Shown in pieces: positions 20,558 to 29,075 of a stretch of 38,968 bases of DNA. Each line of letters starts with the position of its first letter. Positions within the stretch are counted from its first letter, which is position 1. The notes below the pieces were generated by a model. It ran no database searches. It was given only the letters and a program-made list of their open reading frames with translations, and had not been told where the DNA came from. The stretch comes from Nitrospinota bacterium. GTDB taxonomy: Bacteria; 2-12-FULL-45-22; JACOWJ01. The position numbers and the translations under genes are program-made. The stretch is taken from assembly GCA_016176845.1 (NCBI GenBank), contig JACOWJ010000036.1:1-38968 (forward strand), in the 5' to 3' direction.

Positions 20558-21073
20558 TTAGCGGAGGGCCTTGGCCTCCCGTTCCTGGGACGGTTTCTTA
20601 AATTTTCCCCTCAGGGCCTCCTCAACGATGTCCGGGACCATTCCCTTGACGCATCCTCCGAAAGAGACCACCTCCTTGATGAGGCGGGAGCTGATGAAGG
20701 AATATTTCTCGCTGGGCATCATAAATACCGTCTCGATCGAAGAGTCGAGCTTGCGGTTCATCAGGGCCATCTGGTATTCGTACTCGAAATCGGAGACTGC
20801 TCGGAGGCCACGGATGATGACGTTCACCTTGATTTCCTTGGCATACTGGATCAGCAAGCTGTTAAAGGAATCTATCCGGATCTCCCCCAATCCCCGGGTT
20901 GCCTCCTGGATGAACCCTTTTCGTTCCTCCAGGGAAAACAAGGGCCTCTTGTCGGGATTGTTGGACACAGCCACGATGACCTCGTCAAAAATGCACAGCC
21001 CTCGTTGGATCAGGTCGATATGTCCGTTGGTGATCGGGTCAAAGGTCCCGGGGTACACAGCTGTCCGTCCCAT
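20558..21073 (-). CDS. coaD: Phosphopantetheine adenylyltransferase
   Basis: 171 residues, with the standard 160-residue fold plus a short basic tail (KKPSQEREAKALR). The nucleotidyltransferase motif is YPGTFDPITNGHIDLI (residues 7-22, TxGH-type). It also has RGLRAVSDFEYEYQMALMNR near 90 and the ISSRLIKEV motif near 128 that binds the ATP phosphates. It makes dephospho-CoA from 4'-phosphopantetheine and ATP, the penultimate step of CoA synthesis. ATG at 21073 follows AAGGGGG at 6 nt. The upstream 366-nt spacer contains a repeat element and a direct repeat. Confidence 0.95.
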   Translation of the reverse strand: MGRTAVYPGTFDPITNGHIDLIQRGLCIFDEVIVAVSNNPDKRPLFSLEERKGFIQEATRGLGEIRIDSFNSLLIQYAKEIKVNVIIRGLRAVSDFEYEYQMALMNRKLDSSIETVFMMPSEKYSFISSRLIKEVVSFGGCVKGMVPDIVEEALRGKFKKPSQEREAKALR

Positions 21074-21154
21074 TCAATTCCCCCTTATGCCGAGGCCGCT
21101 CAGCGATTTTGACGGATCTTCGCTTCCATAGCGGAATTAGAGCATTTCACTTCT

Positions 21155-21279
21155 CATTTGTTTCAACTTAAGGTTGGAACATGGGAACGAGGCCATCCCC
21201 GGATCAAGCCCGGGGCAAGCTTGGCCGCTCTTTGCGGGCGGAACGCCCGCACTCCCAAGGGGTTAAGTTGACACAAATG
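21155..21279. repeat. Element with 17-bp CATTTGTGTCAACTTAA terminal inverted repeats
   Basis: CATTTGTTTCAACTTAA (21155-21171) is mirrored by TTAAGTTGACACAAATG (21263-21279), 16 of 17 matching. Inside are CCCCGG...CCGGGG and TGCGGGCGGAACGCCCGCA palindromes. The second resembles the hairpin in the 4864-5079 element, and both are preceded by GGCCGCT and followed by TCCCA. It is MITE-like, with no ORF. Confidence 0.5.
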
Positions 21280-21340
21280 TTTCACTTTTCGTCCCAAGCA
21301 AATCCCGGTGATGTTGGGCGAAAGTTTAGCGGAAAAAGGA

Positions 21341-21425
21341 GGCGCCGGTCAAGTCTTTTTTTAGGAAAAACAAGTCTTAAGCAGCGCACAGAAGCTTCGC
21401 TTCTTAAGCGGGCACCGGTCAAGTC
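21341..21425. repeat. Direct repeat GGCRCCGGTCAAGTCT around a small hairpin
   Basis: GGCGCCGGTCAAGTCT (from 21341) recurs as GGCACCGGTCAAGTCT (from 21411), 70 bp apart and each followed by a T-run. Between them AGAAGC-TTC-GCTTCT (21390-21404) forms a hairpin. It lies just past the yjbQ stop codon; a tandem duplication is the simplest reading. Confidence 0.45.
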
Positions 21426-21439
21426 TCTTTTTTCAAGTC

Positions 21440-21862
21440 TCAAGGTTCCCCCATGATCTGAAGCACGACCTCCCGGGAGCGGGGCCGATTGTCGAAATCG
21501 ATCAGGACGACTTGCTGCCAGGTCCCCAAGAGCAGTTTCCTGTGGATAAAGGGGATGGAGAGGAAGGGGCCGAGCAGGGAAGCCCGGACATGAGCATAGC
21601 CATTGCCCTCCCCCTGATGGCGATCGTGATGATAGTCGATCCCCTTGGGGATCAACCTCTCCCAGGCCTCCCGCAGGTCCTGGATGAGCCCGGGCTCGTA
21701 TTCTACGGTGGTGATGCCCGCAGTGGAACCCGTAATGAAGAGGGTCACGACCCCCGAGGAGACCCCCGAAGCCTCTACCTCCCGAGCAATCTGAGGGGTA
21801 ATATTCAGGATATCGGTATCTCCCCGCGTGTTGAGGCGAAGCGCCCTTTTTTCGACGGCCAT
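21440..21862 (-). CDS. yjbQ: YjbQ family protein (UPF0047)
   Basis: 140 residues, the standard length. Signature segments are GSTAGITTVEYEPGLIQDL near 46 and GNGYAHVRASLLGPFLSIPF near 86, with candidate metal-binding His at HHDRH and AHVRAS, and a C-terminal QQVVLIDFDNRPRSREV. YjbQ proteins from E. coli have weak thiamine-phosphate synthase activity and form trimers; the physiological role remains unsettled. ATG at 21862 follows GAGGAGGG at 6 nt. No partner gene is obvious in the 474-nt spacer upstream, which is filled with repeats. Confidence 0.9.
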   Translation of the reverse strand: MAVEKRALRLNTRGDTDILNITPQIAREVEASGVSSGVVTLFITGSTAGITTVEYEPGLIQDLREAWERLIPKGIDYHHDRHQGEGNGYAHVRASLLGPFLSIPFIHRKLLLGTWQQVVLIDFDNRPRSREVVLQIMGEP

Positions 21863-21923
21863 CGCTTTCCCTCCTCGTCTAAGGGACTCTAGAAAAAATA
21901 AATAGCTCTATAGCCCGTTGTTT

Positions 21924-22022
21924 GTCATTCCTGCGAAAGCAGGAATCCAGATTTTGATTCTCAAGTTGCCTGGATTCCCGCTGGAGTTTACCCCGCACTT
22001 GATGCGGGGCGGGAATTCGAAA
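21924..22022. repeat. Composite ATTCCTGC/GCAGGAAT and GGATTCCCG palindromes
   Basis: ATTCCTGC-GAAA-GCAGGAAT (21927-21946) followed by CCAG; then CTGGATTCCCGCTGGAG and CCCCGCACTTGATGCGGGG (21991-22009) and CGGGAATTCG. This is the common 'GTCATTCCTGCGAAAGCAGG' intergenic repeat with its inverted partner. It has no ORF. Confidence 0.6.
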
Positions 22023-22198
22023 GTCCCTAAAACCGGTTTTAATCTTTCCCTCTCGATCTAAAAATAGGTTGCAATCCCCTTAAAGGGGATGATAAATTGG
22101 TAACGTTCGATGATAAACCCTTACCATTTCCCCTAAAGGCTTGTCAAGGTGAGAGGTTTTCGGATAGGCCCTTCGAGCGCGGAGGACCTCGCCCCTCA

Positions 22199-22304
22199 AG
22201 TTAGGGGTTAGGGATTAGGGACTAGGGGCTAGTCAGAAAGAAGAGCTTTTGCTAATCCCTAGCCCCTAGTCCCTAGCCCCTAAAAATGGAAATTCCTACG
22301 CATT
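22199..22304 (+). repeat. TTAGGGACTAGGGGCTAG hairpin with conserved loop and GGAAAT tail (copy 3)
   Basis: GTTAGGGGTTAGGGATTAGG and GACTAGGGGCTAG form the left arm. AAAGAAGAGCTTTTGCTA is the loop, and CCCTAGCCCCTAGTCCCTAG the right arm. The tail AAAAATGGAAATTCCTACGC (22282-22304) follows. It stands 33 nt before the HD-domain gene. Confidence 0.65.
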
Positions 22305-22336
22305 CAATTTAACCCCGAATTAAGAGTGTATCGAAG

Positions 22337-22891
22337 ATGGCCCTTACCCGAGAAGAGTGCCTGGCAATCATGTCCAGCTACCAGATGCCGGCGCATATCG
22401 TTCGACACAGCCTGCTGGTCTGCCAGGTAGCCCTATTCCTCTCCCAAAGGCTGAATGCCATCGGGGAGGGGTTGAACCTGTTGGAGGTGGAGGCAGCTTC
22501 CCTGCTTCACGACATCACCAAAAACGAGAGCTTTCGGACCGGCGAGGATCATGCCGCCTCCGGGGAGGGGCTGCTCCGAAAGTTGGGCTACCCCGAGATC
22601 GGGGAGATCGTCGGTCGGCACATTCACCTGAGGGGAGAGATGGATCCTCAAAGGGTTACCGCGGAGGAGATCGTCAATTATGCCGACAAGAGGGTACAAC
22701 ACGATCAAGTGGTGACACTGCGGGAGAGGTTCATCGATTTACAGAAGCGGTACGGGAAGCGGAACCCCTTGGCCGCTCAGAGAATCGGCAGCCTGGAGCA
22801 AAAGATGTTCCGGCTGGAGAAGAAGATCTTCTGCCGGTTGAATCTCAAGCCGGAGGATTTAGCCGACCTGCTCGCGATGACACTTCTATAG
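22337..22891 (+). CDS. HD-domain phosphohydrolase (HDIG type)
   Basis: 184 residues. The HD metal-binding set is visible: His23 in IVRHSLLVCQVALF, HD in LLHDITKNES near 58, His in GEDHAASGEGLL near 73, and GRHIHLRGEMDP near 95, with Asp in NYADKRVQHD near 118. HD hydrolases remove phosphates from nucleotides or cyclic nucleotides; the small size resembles YqeK-like and other stand-alone HDIG proteins. The substrate is unknown. It ends 16 nt from the convergent rluD-type gene with no obvious terminator between them. The Shine-Dalgarno sequence is weak. Confidence 0.8.
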   Translation: MALTREECLAIMSSYQMPAHIVRHSLLVCQVALFLSQRLNAIGEGLNLLEVEAASLLHDITKNESFRTGEDHAASGEGLLRKLGYPEIGEIVGRHIHLRGEMDPQRVTAEEIVNYADKRVQHDQVVTLRERFIDLQKRYGKRNPLAAQRIGSLEQKMFRLEKKIFCRLNLKPEDLADLLAMTLL

Positions 22892-22907
22892 TCTTATTTG
22901 CTAATGT

Positions 22908-23870
22908 CTAATGCTCGAGGTCTGATCTGCGCAACATCTGGAGAAGGTGGGCGAAGTCCGGGGGGAGCGCGGCCTCAAACTCCATGAGCTCCTCGCTTCG
23001 CGGATGGACGAAGCCCAGGGTGGCCGCGTGGAGGGCCATCCCCCTCAGGCCCTGCAAGGCCTCTTGAACCCAGGGAGGCCGGCCATGCTCCTCGGTTCGC
23101 CGTCCATAGGTATGATCCCCTACGACCGGGTGGCCTAGAGAGGCCATGTGGACGCGGATCTGGTGGGTGCGACCGGTCCGCAAGTGTAGCTCGAGGAAGG
23201 AGAAATCGCGAAATCTCTCCAACACCTGGTACTCGGTGATGGCCACCCTCCCCTTCTGCCGGACCACCGCCATCTTCTTGCGCTCCACAGGATGGCGGCC
23301 AACGAGGGTCTCGATTCTCCCTTTCTCCCGAGCAACCTGGCCCTTCACCAGAGCCAGGTATCGGCGCCGGATGCTCCTGCTCTCCCATTGACGCGCCAGG
23401 TTGCGGTGCGAGAGGTCATCCTTGGCCACCACCAGCAACCCCGAGGTTTCCTTGTCCAACCGATGGACGATTCCCGGCCGCTCCACCCCACCAATGCCGG
23501 AGAGGTCGGGACAATGATACAGCAGGGCGTTGACCAGGGTGCCGGCGGGATTCCCCGCGCCCGGGTGGACCACCAGGCCCGCAGGTTTGTCGATGACCAC
23601 CAGGAAGGCATCTTCGTAAACGATATTTAAAGGAATGGGCTCGGGATTGAGGACCGAGGGTTCCGGTTCAGGGATGATGACTTCTACCCGGTCTCCCGGC
23701 TTGGGGCGGTAATGAGCCTTGACCGGAGAGCCATTCACCCGGATCCGTCCCTCTTCGATCAGGCGCTGGATTTGGGAGCGAGAGAGGCCCAAATCCTCCC
23801 TGGCCAGGGAGGTGTCGAGGCGTTGTCCCCCTTCTTGAAGCGTGAGAACCAGCAAGTTACCGTTCCGCAA
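22908..23870 (-). CDS. rluD: RluA-family 23S rRNA pseudouridine synthase (RluD type)
   Basis: 320 residues. An S4 RNA-binding domain is at 13-75 (QRLDTSLAREDLGLSRSQIQ...GRIRVNGSPVKAHYRPKPGD). The catalytic domain follows, with the active-site Asp in HRLDKETSGLLVVAK near 135 and GRTHQIRVHMASLGHPVVGD near 232. This is the RluC/RluD architecture that converts uridines of 23S rRNA to pseudouridine; RluD is favoured by overall similarity, but site specificity is inferred. The start is TTG at 23870 with CAGGGGG just upstream. The initiation region is duplicated 75 nt further upstream. It is the last gene of the long minus-strand block. Confidence 0.88.
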   Translation of the reverse strand: MRNGNLLVLTLQEGGQRLDTSLAREDLGLSRSQIQRLIEEGRIRVNGSPVKAHYRPKPGDRVEVIIPEPEPSVLNPEPIPLNIVYEDAFLVVIDKPAGLVVHPGAGNPAGTLVNALLYHCPDLSGIGGVERPGIVHRLDKETSGLLVVAKDDLSHRNLARQWESRSIRRRYLALVKGQVAREKGRIETLVGRHPVERKKMAVVRQKGRVAITEYQVLERFRDFSFLELHLRTGRTHQIRVHMASLGHPVVGDHTYGRRTEEHGRPPWVQEALQGLRGMALHAATLGFVHPRSEELMEFEAALPPDFAHLLQMLRRSDLEH

Positions 23871-23974
23871 GACCCCCTGCAGATGAGGGTCGTAAGAACA
23901 CGGGCCAGGAGGATCAGGGTCCAGCGGTCCTGCTTAAACCCGCAAAACCCCCTGCAGATGACGGTCGTGAGAAC
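23865..23974. repeat. 35-bp direct repeat duplicating the rluD start region
   Basis: 23865-23899 and 23940-23974 match at 32 of 35 positions (core ACCCCCTGCAGATGA...GGTCGT...AGAAC). On the minus strand the copy nearer rluD contains its TTG start and GGGGG ribosome-binding sequence. The upstream copy has the same signal followed by TTG CGG GTT TAA, a four-codon dead-end frame. Confidence 0.65.
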
Positions 23975-23999
23975 CCTACAGCCCTTCCCCGTAGGAACG

Positions 24000-25760
24000 T
24001 TAGAGATCCCTGCGAGAGGGCTTTCTGAGGGTAAGACCCTTGCCCTTTCGGTTGGAAGCCTTTTTCTTCTTTTTTAGAGACCCCTTTCGGAGGCTACTGC
24101 CCTTCTCATCCCCATTGGCCCGGGCCTTTTTGATCCGATGGGATGTTCCCCTCGATTTCGAGGATCGAACTTTGGTTGCCTTCTGCCCGTTTCCCTTCTT
24201 TTCTGGTTGCGCAGCGATCCTCGCCTTTCCCCGGCCTTTCTTGTCTTGGGCCAGCACTCGTCCCTTTTTGCCTTTCGGCGAATTGGCCGAGGCGAGCTGC
24301 CCGTCTTCCTCTTCCTCTTCTTCCTCTACGTACTTGGCGCTGGCCGGAATCACCCAAAGGCCCTCGGCCTTAGCTCTCACGCCGGTTGGCAGGCGCAGGA
24401 GCTGGCCGGCCCGGATCGCGCCGGACTTCTTCAGCCCGTTCAGGAGCCGCAGGGTCTGGATATTCGTATCGAACTGAAGAGCGACGGCCCTGAGGGTATC
24501 GCCCCGCTTCACGCGATACCGGGAGGCCTTGCTGCGAACCTTCGCGATCTTCCCTTCGGAGGAAGAGCCGTCCGAGTTGACCTGAGCCAGGAAGGTGGAC
24601 AGCTGGTCGCTTTTTCCCTTGGGCAGCCGCAGCAAAAATCCTGCCGGCACAGGGCTGCGGGCCTCCAGGACGGGAGGCCTCAGTGCAGGGTTATACTCTT
24701 TCAGCTCCTCTCGGGATATCCCAAAATGGCGCAGGATCGTCTTGAGGCCGGCGGGCCGACTGATCTGCACCATCTCATGCTCCAGGGGCGGAAGCAGCTC
24801 CACCTCTCCGAAGTAGTGCCGATAGTTCTTGATCACATCCCGGGCGGCCAGGAACTCGGCGTAAAAGTTCTTCGAGGCAAACCCAAAGTTGGGCCCTTGG
24901 TAATGCTCGATGATCTCCACCAGGCTGTCAGAGCCCGTTTCCTTGACCGCGTTGGCCATCCCCTGCCGGCCATGGTTGTAAGCGGTGATGGCCAGAGGCC
25001 AGGAGCCCAGGACCTCATAGTTCCTCTTGAGGAGCCTGGCGGCTGCCTGGCCCGCGAAGAGGGGATCGAGCCGTTCGTCCACCTTCGAGTCGATCTTCAG
25101 GAACAGTTGACCCGTGGATCGAATGAACTGCCAGGCCCCGGCTGCGCCCTTCTTGGAGTAAGCCCGATAGTTAAAGTTGCTCTCGATATGAGGAATCGCA
25201 ATGAGCTCTTCTGGAAGGTCATGATTGCGGAAGATCTCCTTGAGGGCGTCGTTGTACCGTCCTGAGGTCAACAGCCCCTGTAAGAAACGATTCCGCTGGC
25301 CTGGTTGACTGCGGAGGTTTTCTGCTGCCCGGAGGAGGATGTTTTTGTCCTGAACGGCTTGAAAGAGCTGATGAACCCGATATTCCCGCTCGGAAAGAGC
25401 CGATGGATCGATCGAACCGGTGCTCATCCGACGCAGGATGTCGCGATAGGTGGCCTTGACCTGCTCGATCAGTCGATCTTTGGCTGCTTCGTTGGTCGTT
25501 CTATCTCCGAAGACTGTCCTGAAATCCACCACCTCATAGACGATGTCCAGGTTTTCCGCGTCGTGAATGACGACCTGATGGCCGTCGTACTCGGTGAAAA
25601 TCTTCGTCCAGAATGCAATCCTGCTTTCCAGCTCCTTGGAAAATGGGAAAAGTTCGACATCGGAGCCCTCCTCGGCATAAGAAATGCCGCTCGCTATGAG
25701 AACAAAAAATAGATGGATCAAGAAAAAAGAAAAAAGAACTCTCCCCCTCCGCCCTCTCAT
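24000..25760 (-). CDS. MltD-like membrane-bound lytic transglycosylase with LysM and Lys-rich tail
   Basis: 586 residues. A signal peptide spans 1-29 (hydrophobic 9-25, ending ISYAEE). The SLT domain is at about 180-290, with catalytic Glu193 in HIESNFNYRA, GAAGAWQFI (205-213) and AITAYNHG (257-264). A degenerate LysM-like segment is at 331-380 and a clear LysM at 414-458 (YRVKRGDTLRAV...RAGQLLRLP). It cleaves peptidoglycan to anhydromuropeptides in the periplasm. Unusually, the protein continues with an acidic run (EEEEEEED, 479-486) and about 100 residues dominated by Lys, Arg and Gly (for example LKKKKKASNRKGKG). ATG at 25760 follows AAGGAGG. It lies downstream of pcrA. Confidence 0.85.
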   Translation of the reverse strand: MRGRRGRVLFSFFLIHLFFVLIASGISYAEEGSDVELFPFSKELESRIAFWTKIFTEYDGHQVVIHDAENLDIVYEVVDFRTVFGDRTTNEAAKDRLIEQVKATYRDILRRMSTGSIDPSALSEREYRVHQLFQAVQDKNILLRAAENLRSQPGQRNRFLQGLLTSGRYNDALKEIFRNHDLPEELIAIPHIESNFNYRAYSKKGAAGAWQFIRSTGQLFLKIDSKVDERLDPLFAGQAAARLLKRNYEVLGSWPLAITAYNHGRQGMANAVKETGSDSLVEIIEHYQGPNFGFASKNFYAEFLAARDVIKNYRHYFGEVELLPPLEHEMVQISRPAGLKTILRHFGISREELKEYNPALRPPVLEARSPVPAGFLLRLPKGKSDQLSTFLAQVNSDGSSSEGKIAKVRSKASRYRVKRGDTLRAVALQFDTNIQTLRLLNGLKKSGAIRAGQLLRLPTGVRAKAEGLWVIPASAKYVEEEEEEEDGQLASANSPKGKKGRVLAQDKKGRGKARIAAQPEKKGNGQKATKVRSSKSRGTSHRIKKARANGDEKGSSLRKGSLKKKKKASNRKGKGLTLRKPSRRDL

Positions 25761-25944
25761 GAATCCCCCCTCCTTATTTTCACGGTAAAGTATTGAGGAA
25801 AAACGAAAAAAACAACTCCCCCCTCAGACACAAAAATTTGGGATTAACCGAGAGCCCGGCAAATAAAACCAAAAACCCAGAAGAATTAACTTTGGAGCTT
25901 TATGCCTACATATAATATCGGAAAAGAATGGAAAAACGCAACCC

Positions 25945-28107
25945 CTAAATTAACCGCAACGGAGCAAATTTTGCGGCCAGCTTTTTTTTCTCCCCCTGTT
26001 GGAAGGCTACCGTCACCTTCAAGCTGCTCCCTTCCCCTTCGACCTCCACAACCACTCCGGTACCCCACTTGGGATGATGGACCCGGGTCCCCCGGCAGAA
26101 GGCCTTGGCTCCTGAGTTGGCAGGAAGGTCCGGCCGCGAAGGGGTGGGCCCGGCCAGGGCGGGCCTCTGGGCAGTCAGCCCATCGATCCTCTGGAGATAA
26201 TGGTCGGGGATCGACTTTAAGAACAAAGAGGGCGGGTTGTACATCTCCGTGCCGTAGAGGCGCCGTTTGGCGGCGTTGGTCAGGAAAAGCAGCTCCTTGG
26301 CCCGGGTCATGCCGACATAACATAGCCTCCTCTCCTCCTCCAACAAGGGGGGGCTTTCCATAGACCGGGCATGGGGGAAAAGCTGGTTCTCCATCCCGCC
26401 GATGAAGACCACCCGAAACTCCAATCCTTTGGAGGAATGCAGCGTCATCAGGTTGACCCGGCCGGTCGGGTCGTCCTTGACATCCTCCGAAGAGGCCAGG
26501 GCGGCCCCATCGAGAAAGTCTTTGAGCAGCCCCTCAGGAGCCTCCAACTCGAATTGCCGGGCCGCCGTGACCAGTTCCTGAACATTCTGGCGACGGCTCT
26601 CGCCCTCCGGGCCTCCCTCTTTGGCCAGGTAGCGGTCGTAGCCGGTGGCGCGGATGGTCTCCTCGATGGCCCGGGAGGCCGAGAGGGATTGGGCTGACCG
26701 GACCAGCTCTTCCAGCAGCTGCCTGAAGGCCCGGAGCCTCTCTCGCATGGCGCCGGGCAGCCCTTCCCCTTCCAGCAGCTCCTGGAAAAGTTCCGGCCAG
26801 CCTCCGGTGGATGCCTGGGCCTGCTGGGTGATTCGGTCCAGGGCTGCCTTCCCCAGCCCACGGGGGGGGACACTGAGGATGCGCTTCAGGCTCAGGAAAT
26901 CGCACGGGTTGATGGCTACCCGGAGATAGGCCAGCACATCCTTGATCTCCTTGCGATCGTAAAATCGCAACCCCCCCACGACCCGGTAAGGGATGCGGGC
27001 CTTTTGCAGGGCCTCTTCGATCGAGCGGGATTGGGCATTGGTGCGGTAAAGGACGGCGATCTCCTGGCCGCTGTAGCCGCCCTGGGCCAGCAGCTGGGCG
27101 ATCGTCCGGCAGACGTACTCCGCCTCCTCCAGCTCGTCGGCGGCTTGAAAATAGGTGACCTTGCTGCCGGGACCCCGGCGGGTCCAGAGCTGCTTCCCCT
27201 TCCTTTCCCGGTTGACGGCCACCACCGCCCCGGCCGCCTCCAGGATGGTCTGCGTGGAACGGTAGTTCTCTTCCAGCTTGATCACCCTGGCTGCCGGGAA
27301 ATCCCGCTCGAAGTCCAGGATATTGCGGATGTCGGCCCCGCGCCATTTGTAGATCGATTGATCGTCGTCCCCCACCACGCAGAGGTTCTGGCGAGTCTGG
27401 GTCAGGAGTTTCAAGAGCCGGTACTGGGTGGGGTTGGTGTCCTGGTACTCATCGACCAGGAGGTAGCGAAAGCGCTCCTGATAACGGGCCAACACTTCCG
27501 GGCATCCTTCGAAGAGACGCAGGGTGAGGAGCAGGAGGTCATCGAAGTCGAGGGCGTTATTGGCCTTGAGCTTCTTCTGTAAGAGAGCATAGACCTGCAC
27601 GGCCTTGCCATCCAGGCTGAAGAGGAGGACCTCTTCCGGCAGGGAGGACGGATCGCGTCCCTGGTTCTTAAAGGAGCGGATCTTTTCGGCGATGCTGGCC
27701 GCCGGATACAGCTCGGCGTTGAGGTCGAGCTGGACCAGGCACTCTTTGATCAGCGAGAGCTGATCGTCGGCATCGTAAATGGCAAAGTCCCGCGAGTAGC
27801 CCAGCTTGTCGATCTCTCTGCGCAGGATGCGGACGCAGGCGGAGTGAAAGGTGCTGATCCAGACCTTGTCCCCGAGGGAGCCCAGCAACGCCTTGACTCG
27901 CTCCTTCATCTCGCCGGCGGCCTTGTTGGTGAAGGTCAAGGCCAGAATCGACTGAGGATCCACCCCCACGTGCCGGATCAGGTAAGCGATGCGGCAGGTG
28001 ATGACCCGGGTCTTGCCGGAGCCGGCTCCGGCCAGGATCAACAGAGGCCCCTCCACATGTTCGACGGCTTTTCTTTGGCTGGGATTGAGATGCTCGAAAA
28101 GGTCCAT
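25945..28107 (-). CDS. pcrA: UvrD/PcrA-type superfamily 1 DNA helicase
   Basis: 720 residues with all SF1A motifs. Motif I is AGAGSGKTRVI (28-38), II VDEYQDTNP near 222, III GDDDQSIYKWRG near 250, IV ENYRSTQTIL near 285, V LMTLHSSKGLEF near 560 and VI RRLCYVGMTRAKELL near 595. The C-terminus (RGTRVHHPKWGTGVVVEVEG) is the PcrA/UvrD tudor-like domain. It is a 3'-5' helicase for nucleotide excision repair, mismatch repair and clearing RecA or transcription conflicts. The start codon overlaps the argB stop (TAATG), so the two are translationally coupled. It is followed by the mltD-like gene after a 184-nt spacer with no recognised feature. Confidence 0.93.
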   Translation of the reverse strand: MDLFEHLNPSQRKAVEHVEGPLLILAGAGSGKTRVITCRIAYLIRHVGVDPQSILALTFTNKAAGEMKERVKALLGSLGDKVWISTFHSACVRILRREIDKLGYSRDFAIYDADDQLSLIKECLVQLDLNAELYPAASIAEKIRSFKNQGRDPSSLPEEVLLFSLDGKAVQVYALLQKKLKANNALDFDDLLLLTLRLFEGCPEVLARYQERFRYLLVDEYQDTNPTQYRLLKLLTQTRQNLCVVGDDDQSIYKWRGADIRNILDFERDFPAARVIKLEENYRSTQTILEAAGAVVAVNRERKGKQLWTRRGPGSKVTYFQAADELEEAEYVCRTIAQLLAQGGYSGQEIAVLYRTNAQSRSIEEALQKARIPYRVVGGLRFYDRKEIKDVLAYLRVAINPCDFLSLKRILSVPPRGLGKAALDRITQQAQASTGGWPELFQELLEGEGLPGAMRERLRAFRQLLEELVRSAQSLSASRAIEETIRATGYDRYLAKEGGPEGESRRQNVQELVTAARQFELEAPEGLLKDFLDGAALASSEDVKDDPTGRVNLMTLHSSKGLEFRVVFIGGMENQLFPHARSMESPPLLEEERRLCYVGMTRAKELLFLTNAAKRRLYGTEMYNPPSLFLKSIPDHYLQRIDGLTAQRPALAGPTPSRPDLPANSGAKAFCRGTRVHHPKWGTGVVVEVEGEGSSLKVTVAFQQGEKKKLAAKFAPLRLI

Positions 28108-28991
28108 TAGACCCTGACTCCCTGGAGGATCTGCGTTCCCACCCCCTCCTCGGTAAAGACCTCCAGGAGGAGGACGTGATCGACTCGGCCATCCAAGATG
28201 TGGGCCTTGGAGACTCCGCCCTCGAGGGCCCGCAGGCAGGCCCTGACCTTGGGGATCATCCCCGAGGTGACCACCTCATTCATTACCAGCTTCTCGGCCT
28301 CCTCCACCGTCAGGGTGGAAACCAGGGCGCCGTGGCCATCCAGGATGCCGGGGACGTCCGTCAATAGGATGAGCTTCTCGGCGCGCAGGGCTGCCGCCAC
28401 CTCGCCGGCCGCGTCGTCGGCGTTGATGTTGTAACACTCCCCCTCGGCTCCCTCCCCGATGGGGGCGATGACGGGGATAAAGCCGTTATGCTCCAGGGTC
28501 TTCAGGATTTCCGTATTCACCTCTCGAACCTCTCCCACAAACCCCAAATCCACCGCCTGACAGGTCTGTGGGTCGAACAGGTCGGGCATCTTGGAGGCGC
28601 GAAGCAGCTGCCCATCCCGGCCGCTGATCCCCACGGCCTTCCCCCCGTAGTGCTGGATGAGGCCCACGATCTCCTTGTTGATGCTCCCCCCCAGGACCAT
28701 CTCCACCACCGCCAGGGCCTCCGCGTCGGTGACCCGCAGGCCCTGGACGAAACGGCTCTCCTTGCCCAGCCGCTTGAGGAGCTGGCCGATCTGGGGACCT
28801 CCGCCGTGGACGATCACCGGCCGGATCCCCACCAGATGGAGCAGGATCACGTCCCGGGCGAAGGAGCGCTTCAGCTCCTCCTGGAGCATGGCCGCTCCTC
28901 CATACTTGATCACCATGGTCTTGTGACGGAACCGCTGGATATAGGGCAGTGCCTCCAGCAGGATCTGGGCCTTCTCTACCAGTTTTCGCAT
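28107..28991 (-). CDS. argB: Acetylglutamate kinase
   Basis: 294 residues, a normal length. The ATP- and substrate-binding signatures of the amino acid kinase family are visible: VIKYGGAAM near 29, VHGGGPQIG near 63, GLRVTD near 87, GGSINKEIV near 102, and [15 protein letters not shown] near 195. It phosphorylates N-acetylglutamate, the second step of arginine synthesis. ATG at 28991 follows GAGGGA at 8 nt; a GTG immediately upstream (28994) is an alternative. It sits between hslU and pcrA, an order also common in Desulfobacterota, and is coupled to pcrA by a one-base overlap. Confidence 0.94.
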   Translation of the reverse strand: MRKLVEKAQILLEALPYIQRFRHKTMVIKYGGAAMLQEELKRSFARDVILLHLVGIRPVIVHGGGPQIGQLLKRLGKESRFVQGLRVTDAEALAVVEMVLGGSINKEIVGLIQHYGGKAVGISGRDGQLLRASKMPDLFDPQTCQAVDLGFVGEVREVNTEILKTLEHNGFIPVIAPIGEGAEGECYNINADDAAGEVAAALRAEKLILLTDVPGILDGHGALVSTLTVEEAEKLVMNEVVTSGMIPKVRACLRALEGGVSKAHILDGRVDHVLLLEVFTEEGVGTQILQGVRV

Positions 28992-29075
28992 CACCTGATT
29001 CCCTCATCATAGCGGAAATTGCGGATGTGATCCAGAAGTTTTTCGCCCTGGTTGTCAGGTAGTTACTTTCATAGC

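Noticed and set aside
24138-25265. 375-codon plus-strand frame antisense to the lytic transglycosylase gene
   Set aside because: The opposite strand has signal peptide, SLT and LysM motifs in order; the plus-strand product has none.
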